The notes beneath the pieces are model-generated. The model was not told where the DNA came from, ran no database searches, and was given only the letters and a program-made list of their open reading frames with translations. Both the position numbers and the translations under genes were made by a program. From positions 1 through 17,231 of the forward strand of contig JANRKG010000388.1 in assembly GCA_033763635.1 (NCBI GenBank): a stretch of DNA of 17,231 nt. The letters run 5' to 3'. Position 1 is the first letter of the stretch. Each line of letters opens with the position of its first letter. The DNA is from JANRKG01 sp033763635. Its GTDB lineage: Bacteria; Cyanobacteriota; Cyanobacteriia; GCF-001939115. Shown here piece by piece: positions 14,040 to 17,231 of the stretch.

Positions 14040-14351
14040 TTCCCCAACCTTGTCTGCTGCTTCCAGTTGCAGGTTGTCTCCATGACCCAATTATTAAGTT
14101 ACTGTCAAAAAAATGACACGGGTGTTTCTGACTTGCATCCAGGAAACGACATATTTGTTTACAAATAGGGGCCGCCTACTCAGCGCGACAGAGATCAATT
14201 TACGAGTAATCTCTGTAAATGGCTATCTGGTCATAATTTTCTTCGCAACGTCAGTTCTGAAACTGCCTTTCCCTAGAAAATTTTTCCAGAAAACTCCCCA
14301 AAAAATTTTGCTCTTAAAGTGGCCCTGGCTAGCTACCTGCTTTAACAAAGA

Positions 14352-14405
14352 TGTTAACAATTGAAGTTAACGTCTAAATAAAATTGAATCTTGTTAACAA
14401 TTGAA
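14352..14405. repeat. Direct repeat TGTTAACAATTGAA x2 with a third GTTAAC
   Basis: TGTTAACAATTGAA occurs at 14352-14365 and 14392-14405, 40 bp apart (about four helical turns). A further GTTAAC sits at 14366-14371. Helical phasing would suit cooperative binding of a regulator, but the region is 400 bp from the nearest start codon and AT-rich. Confidence 0.6.
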
Positions 14406-14640
14406 TGCAATAGAGTGCAAGACTAAATAGCCAGGTTGCAGACCTTAATTGAGATCTTTCAATGCTAAAGGGTCTTGCTGGGGGCTTATTCTCTTTGCTG
14501 AAACCAGTACGGCGCGATTGCTTATCTCTCTTCTGAAAGAGCCTTTTCTAAAATTGCTTGCAATGGTCATGGATGAATTCACTCCTCACTCTCTTACCAA
14601 CTAACCCTACACCACTCAGGTCTGAAAAATTCTAGATCAG

Positions 14641-14666
14641 AATTGCATCAAACAATTGCATCAAAC
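14641..14666. repeat. 13-bp tandem repeat AATTGCATCAAAC x2
   Basis: Two perfect head-to-tail copies (14641-14653, 14654-14666) followed by the partial AACTGC. Located downstream of hom on the minus strand. Probably replication slippage. Confidence 0.75.
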
Positions 14667-14771
14667 AACTGCCCAGGCTGCAATACTTCTACATACTGGG
14701 CTAGATTATAGCTCAATTCATCCCTTGGGTTATAGTGATTCGAGCGCTCCTCCAATTCCGGGAAAGCCGTT

Positions 14772-16094
14772 CTATAAAACCCGTAGCACACTGGGAATGC
14801 GATTGACCGATTCAAGTGTTGCAATTTCTGCTAACGCTTGCCGGAAATCTCCCTCTCGTACATCATGGGTAACGACAACAATCTCCGCTAAGTTGTCCTG
14901 AATGCCCGTCTGGACGATCGATTCCAGGCTGACATTGCGATTGCCAAAGCAAGTCCCCAACTTGCCGATCACCCCTGGATAGTCGTGGGTGAGGAAACGG
15001 GCATAAAAGCGCGTCACCAGGTCTTCCAGGGGGGCAACGGCACAATAATGCTGGTGACAGCAGGCTAGGAGCGGGTGAGATGCGGTACTTCGATCGCCCA
15101 CTAAATTCGCCTTCATCACCCCAGCAATATTTAAAATATCGGAGACGACAGCGCTGGCAGTTGGGCCTTCTCCGGCACCCCGTCCGAAGAACATCACCTG
15201 CCCGATCGGGTCGCCTTCGACGAGAATAGCGTTGTAAACATCGTTGACGGTACTCAGGGGATGGCCCTTCGGCACGAGGGTTGGGTGAACCCGCAGTTCC
15301 AGGAGATCGTTCACTTCAGGGTCATCTGTTTCGGGAATATCTCGCTGGGCGATCGCCAGGAGTTTAATCACAAACCCTAGCTTATTCGCGTAGGCAATAT
15401 CCGCTGCTGAAACATGGCGGATGCCTTCGTGGTAAACGTCTTCCCGTTTGATACGTCCCCCAAAGGCCAGGGAAGCCAGAATTGCAATCTTATCCGCTGC
15501 ATCCAGGCCGTCTACATCGGCGGAAGGGTCAGCCTCGGCGTATCCTAGCCGCTGAGCATCTCCGAGAACAGCTTCAAAATCGGCCCCTTCTTGCTGCATT
15601 CGGGTCAGGATGTAATTGGTGGTGCCATTTACAATCCCGATCACTCGATGAATTCGATTCACCCCCAGGGATTGCTTGAGGGGTTGAATGACAGGAATTC
15701 CCCCACCAACAGCCGCCTCAAGCAGCACATATACCCCTGCTTCGTTCGCCGCAGTAAAAATCTCACTCCCATAACGGGCGATGACTGCTTTATTCGCCGT
15801 TACCACATGCTTACCGTGGGCAATCGCTTTTAAAATTAAAGAGAGCGCAGGTTCTAACCCCCCGATCAACTCAACCACAATATCAACCTCGGTATCGGTG
15901 ACAATTTCTTCGAGGTGGGTGGTCAGGAGCGCCGCTGGAAGGGAGAGGGCGCGGGGTTTATCGAGCGAGCGCACTCCAACTCGGTACAGTTCAACTTCTT
16001 GCAGAAGAGGGTGCCGTTGCGTTCGGTCGAGCAACATCTTGGCTGTACCAGTACCAACGGTTCCTAATCCTAATAAACCTACTTTAAAGCCCAC
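14772..16094 (-). CDS. hom: Homoserine dehydrogenase with C-terminal ACT domain
   Basis: Reduces aspartate semialdehyde to homoserine with NAD(P)H, the branch point to threonine, methionine and isoleucine. Domains in order: Rossmann NAD(P)-binding G-L-G-T-V-G-T-G (9-16), T-A-N-K-A (the dehydrogenase/dimer region), and the substrate-binding core N-G-T-T-N-Y-I-L then D-V-D-G-L-D-A-A-D-K. The C-terminal about 80 residues (Y-P-G-V-I-G-K-L-G-T-C-F onward) form an ACT domain that usually mediates threonine feedback inhibition. The GTG at 16092-16094 gives 440 residues starting M-G-F-K-V-G-L-L-G-L-G, close to the usual N-terminus. In-frame upstream starts at 16130 (ATG) or 16154 would add 12 or 20 Trp-rich residues and are less likely. 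Confidence 0.93.
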   Translation of the reverse strand: MGFKVGLLGLGTVGTGTAKMLLDRTQRHPLLQEVELYRVGVRSLDKPRALSLPAALLTTHLEEIVTDTEVDIVVELIGGLEPALSLILKAIAHGKHVVTANKAVIARYGSEIFTAANEAGVYVLLEAAVGGGIPVIQPLKQSLGVNRIHRVIGIVNGTTNYILTRMQQEGADFEAVLGDAQRLGYAEADPSADVDGLDAADKIAILASLAFGGRIKREDVYHEGIRHVSAADIAYANKLGFVIKLLAIAQRDIPETDDPEVNDLLELRVHPTLVPKGHPLSTVNDVYNAILVEGDPIGQVMFFGRGAGEGPTASAVVSDILNIAGVMKANLVGDRSTASHPLLACCHQHYCAVAPLEDLVTRFYARFLTHDYPGVIGKLGTCFGNRNVSLESIVQTGIQDNLAEIVVVTHDVREGDFRQALAEIATLESVNRIPSVLRVL

Positions 16095-16238
16095 AGATCT
16101 GCCCCACCAATACAACTCTCTCCAATCCATTGTAGGGGCTAGCTGTCCTGTCAAGAGGCGAAGCCCCTGGATGAGTTTTGGCCTTGACCAATCTTCTCAG
16201 TGACTTCACCTCTAAAAATAAACTGAATCAACTGAAAC

Positions 16239-16357
16239 CTTAGGGGATTTCTGGAAAACAATTTCCCTGCTGGTTTCGGCTTCGCTCAACCAGCTTCTGC
16301 GCCCTGAGTGCAGCCGAAGGGCAACCAACTGGAAAAGAGTTTTCCAGAAATCGCCTT
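16239..16357. repeat. Dispersed two-hairpin repeat, copy C (complete, with terminal inverted repeats)
   Basis: Terminal inverted repeats: TTAGGGGATTTCTGGAAAAC on the left (16240-16259) and its near-perfect complement on the right (16339-16357). Inside are hairpin GCTGGTT/AACCAGC (16269-16275 with 16288-16294) and hairpin GCCCT/AGGGC (16301-16305 with 16318-16322), both with 12-nt loops. It lies between the petH 3' end and hom; the petH stop TAA (16356-16358) overlaps the right terminal repeat. No transposase is encoded, so a MITE-like or RNA-structural repeat is plausible. Confidence 0.88.
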
Positions 16358-17231
16358 AGTAGGTTTCTACGTGCCAGCGACCTGCTTTCTTCAGTTCGCG
16401 CTGGTATTCCTTCCATGTGACCCCTTGCTTTGCCGCTGCTGCTGACAAGGCTTCGTCGATACCGTCTTCCATGCCCTTCAGACCACAGATATAGGTGTGG
16501 GTCTTTTCTTCCTGGATCAGTTTCCAGAGTTCCTCAGCATGTTCTGCAACTCGGTGCTGGATATACATCCGGCCCCCTTCTACGTTCTTTTGTTCCCGGC
16601 TAATGGCATAGGTTAGTCGGAAGTTATCCGGATACTTTTGCTGGATTTCTTCCAGTTCTTCCTTATAAAGGATGTTAGGAGTTGTGGTGACACCAAAGAT
16701 CAACCAGGCCAATCCTTTGAACTCGTAGTCTGTGTTAACAGCTCGCTCGTTATCTTTGAACATCCGCCACAGAAAAGCTCGGAAAGGAGCAATCCCCGTT
16801 CCGGTTGCCAGCATGATGACCTTGACCTCTGGATCTTCAGGCAGGAGCATTTCCTTACCTGTTGGGCCTGTGATCTTCACTTCATCCCCAGGCTTCAGGT
16901 TGCAGATATGCGTCGAGCAAACCCCGAACACGGTTTCCCCGGTTTCAGGATGCTTGTACTCCAACTGGCGGACACACAGGGAAACGGTTTTGTCGTCTAC
17001 CTTGTCGCCATGCCGGGTGGATGCGATCGAGTACAACCGTAGCTTCTCTGGCTTTCCATTCTTATCGATGCCGGGGGGGATAATGCCAATACTTTGGCCT
17101 TCCAGATATCGCAGATCACCGCCAGAGATGTCAAACATAACGTGGTGGCAGGTGCCAATACCGCCCTCTTTCACTAATTCATCATTCGAGATAACCCGAC
17201 CAATAAATGGGTTATTGGGACGGTAGATATT
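16356..17231 (-). CDS. petH: Ferredoxin-NADP+ reductase, C-terminal 291 residues (5' end off window)
   Basis: FNR passes electrons from ferredoxin to NADP+ at the end of linear photosynthetic electron flow. The frame is open to the window edge; a GTG at 17174 is internal and not the start. Visible parts: N-P-F-I-G-R-V, the FAD-binding R-L-Y-S-I-A-S-T, S-L-C-V-R-Q-L, the G-V-C-S-T-H-I-C-N-L segment, the NADP-binding G-T-G-I-A-P-F-R-A-F-L-W, the C-G-L-K-G-M-E motif, and the canonical C-terminus W-H-V-E-T-Y. The C-terminal Tyr stacks on the flavin. Cyanobacterial PetH often has an N-terminal CpcD-like domain that binds the phycobilisome; whether this one does cannot be seen here. The stop codon sits at the edge of repeat C. 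Confidence 0.96.
   Translation of the reverse strand, partial: NIYRPNNPFIGRVISNDELVKEGGIGTCHHVMFDISGGDLRYLEGQSIGIIPPGIDKNGKPEKLRLYSIASTRHGDKVDDKTVSLCVRQLEYKHPETGETVFGVCSTHICNLKPGDEVKITGPTGKEMLLPEDPEVKVIMLATGTGIAPFRAFLWRMFKDNERAVNTDYEFKGLAWLIFGVTTTPNILYKEELEEIQQKYPDNFRLTYAISREQKNVEGGRMYIQHRVAEHAEELWKLIQEEKTHTYICGLKGMEDGIDEALSAAAAKQGVTWKEYQRELKKAGRWHVETY

Larger units (their letters stand above)
13948..14771. other. 824-bp intergenic region with no gene
   Basis: Lies downstream of hom and upstream of the glycosyltransferase (both minus strand). It is noticeably more AT-rich than its flanks. Short plus-strand frames (13903-14364, 14656-14901) have no recognisable protein features and look random. 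Contents that can be pointed to are a possible structured glycosyltransferase leader (13973-14039), alternative hairpins (14188-14220), GTTAAC-type direct repeats (14352-14405), a weak AATTCT/AGAATT hairpin with T5 on the minus strand (14625-14644, perhaps the hom terminator), and a 13-bp tandem repeat (14641-14666). No tRNA or known RNA is recognised. Confidence 0.6.

Noticed and set aside
14113..14364. 83-residue plus-strand frame in the long intergenic region
   Set aside because: No ribosome-binding site, no recognisable domain and random-looking composition; it overlaps other short frames that look equally unconvincing.
13948..14771. tRNA, riboswitch or CRISPR in the 824-bp gap
   Set aside because: No cloverleaf, T-loop signature, known riboswitch core or regularly spaced repeat array could be found by eye.
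17172..17174. GTG as the start of petH
   Set aside because: The reading frame continues with conserved FNR sequence (N-P-F-I-G-R-V) to the window edge, so this codon is internal valine.

Overview
The window is a piece of cyanobacterial chromosome. The evidence is a set of genes confined to, or typical of, oxygenic phototrophs: a CrtH-type carotenoid isomerase, Psb29/Thf1, the 29-residue cytochrome b6f subunit PetN, ferredoxin-NADP reductase PetH, a DUF2839 protein and an exported pentapeptide-TPR protein. At least four copies of the HIP1 octamer GCGATCGC (7238, 10321, 13817, 15349) agree with this. The moderate base composition and many small dispersed repeats suggest a filamentous Leptolyngbya/Oscillatoriales-like genome, but that rank is inference. 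I see no phage, transposase, CRISPR, rRNA or tRNA.

Layout. 1-1630 (minus): terminator, YggT/YlmG-like membrane protein, a glycine-zipper membrane protein, and uracil phosphoribosyltransferase (upp). 1631-1938: divergent gap holding what looks like a free-standing small-RNA unit on the plus strand (promoter plus strong intrinsic terminator). 1939-3498: crtH. 3609-4709 (minus): metallophosphoesterase. 5165-5800: trmB. 5910-6638 (minus): psb29/thf1. 6950-7552: Fe superoxide dismutase sodB with a clear terminator. 7688-7906: DUF2839 membrane protein. 7943-8393 (minus): a 50-residue membrane protein and petN. 8469-8765 (minus): unknown 98-residue protein. 8865-10814: S9 prolyl-oligopeptidase-like peptidase. 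10994-12452: two exported proteins (pentapeptide-TPR, and an unknown). 12469-13947 (minus): membrane GT2 glycosyltransferase. 13948-14771: 824 bp with no gene. 14772-16094 (minus): homoserine dehydrogenase. 16356-17231 (minus): petH, cut by the window edge.

Most genes are housekeeping or photosynthesis-support and appear to be single transcription units rather than one operon. Photoprotection and photosystem maintenance (crtH, psb29, sodB, petN, petH) is the commonest theme.

The most unusual content is non-coding. Four dispersed repeats (3511, 4738, 5796 and 16239) are each built from two hairpins. All eight hairpins have a loop of exactly 12 nt with the consensus TYGRCTNYRYTC, closed by stems that differ between copies but always stay paired. 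Three copies also carry a 5'-TTAGG..GATTT terminal sequence, which is an inverted repeat in at least one copy, and whose edge supplies the stop codons of trmB, psb29 and petH. Together with the small-RNA unit before crtH, these are the best leads here.
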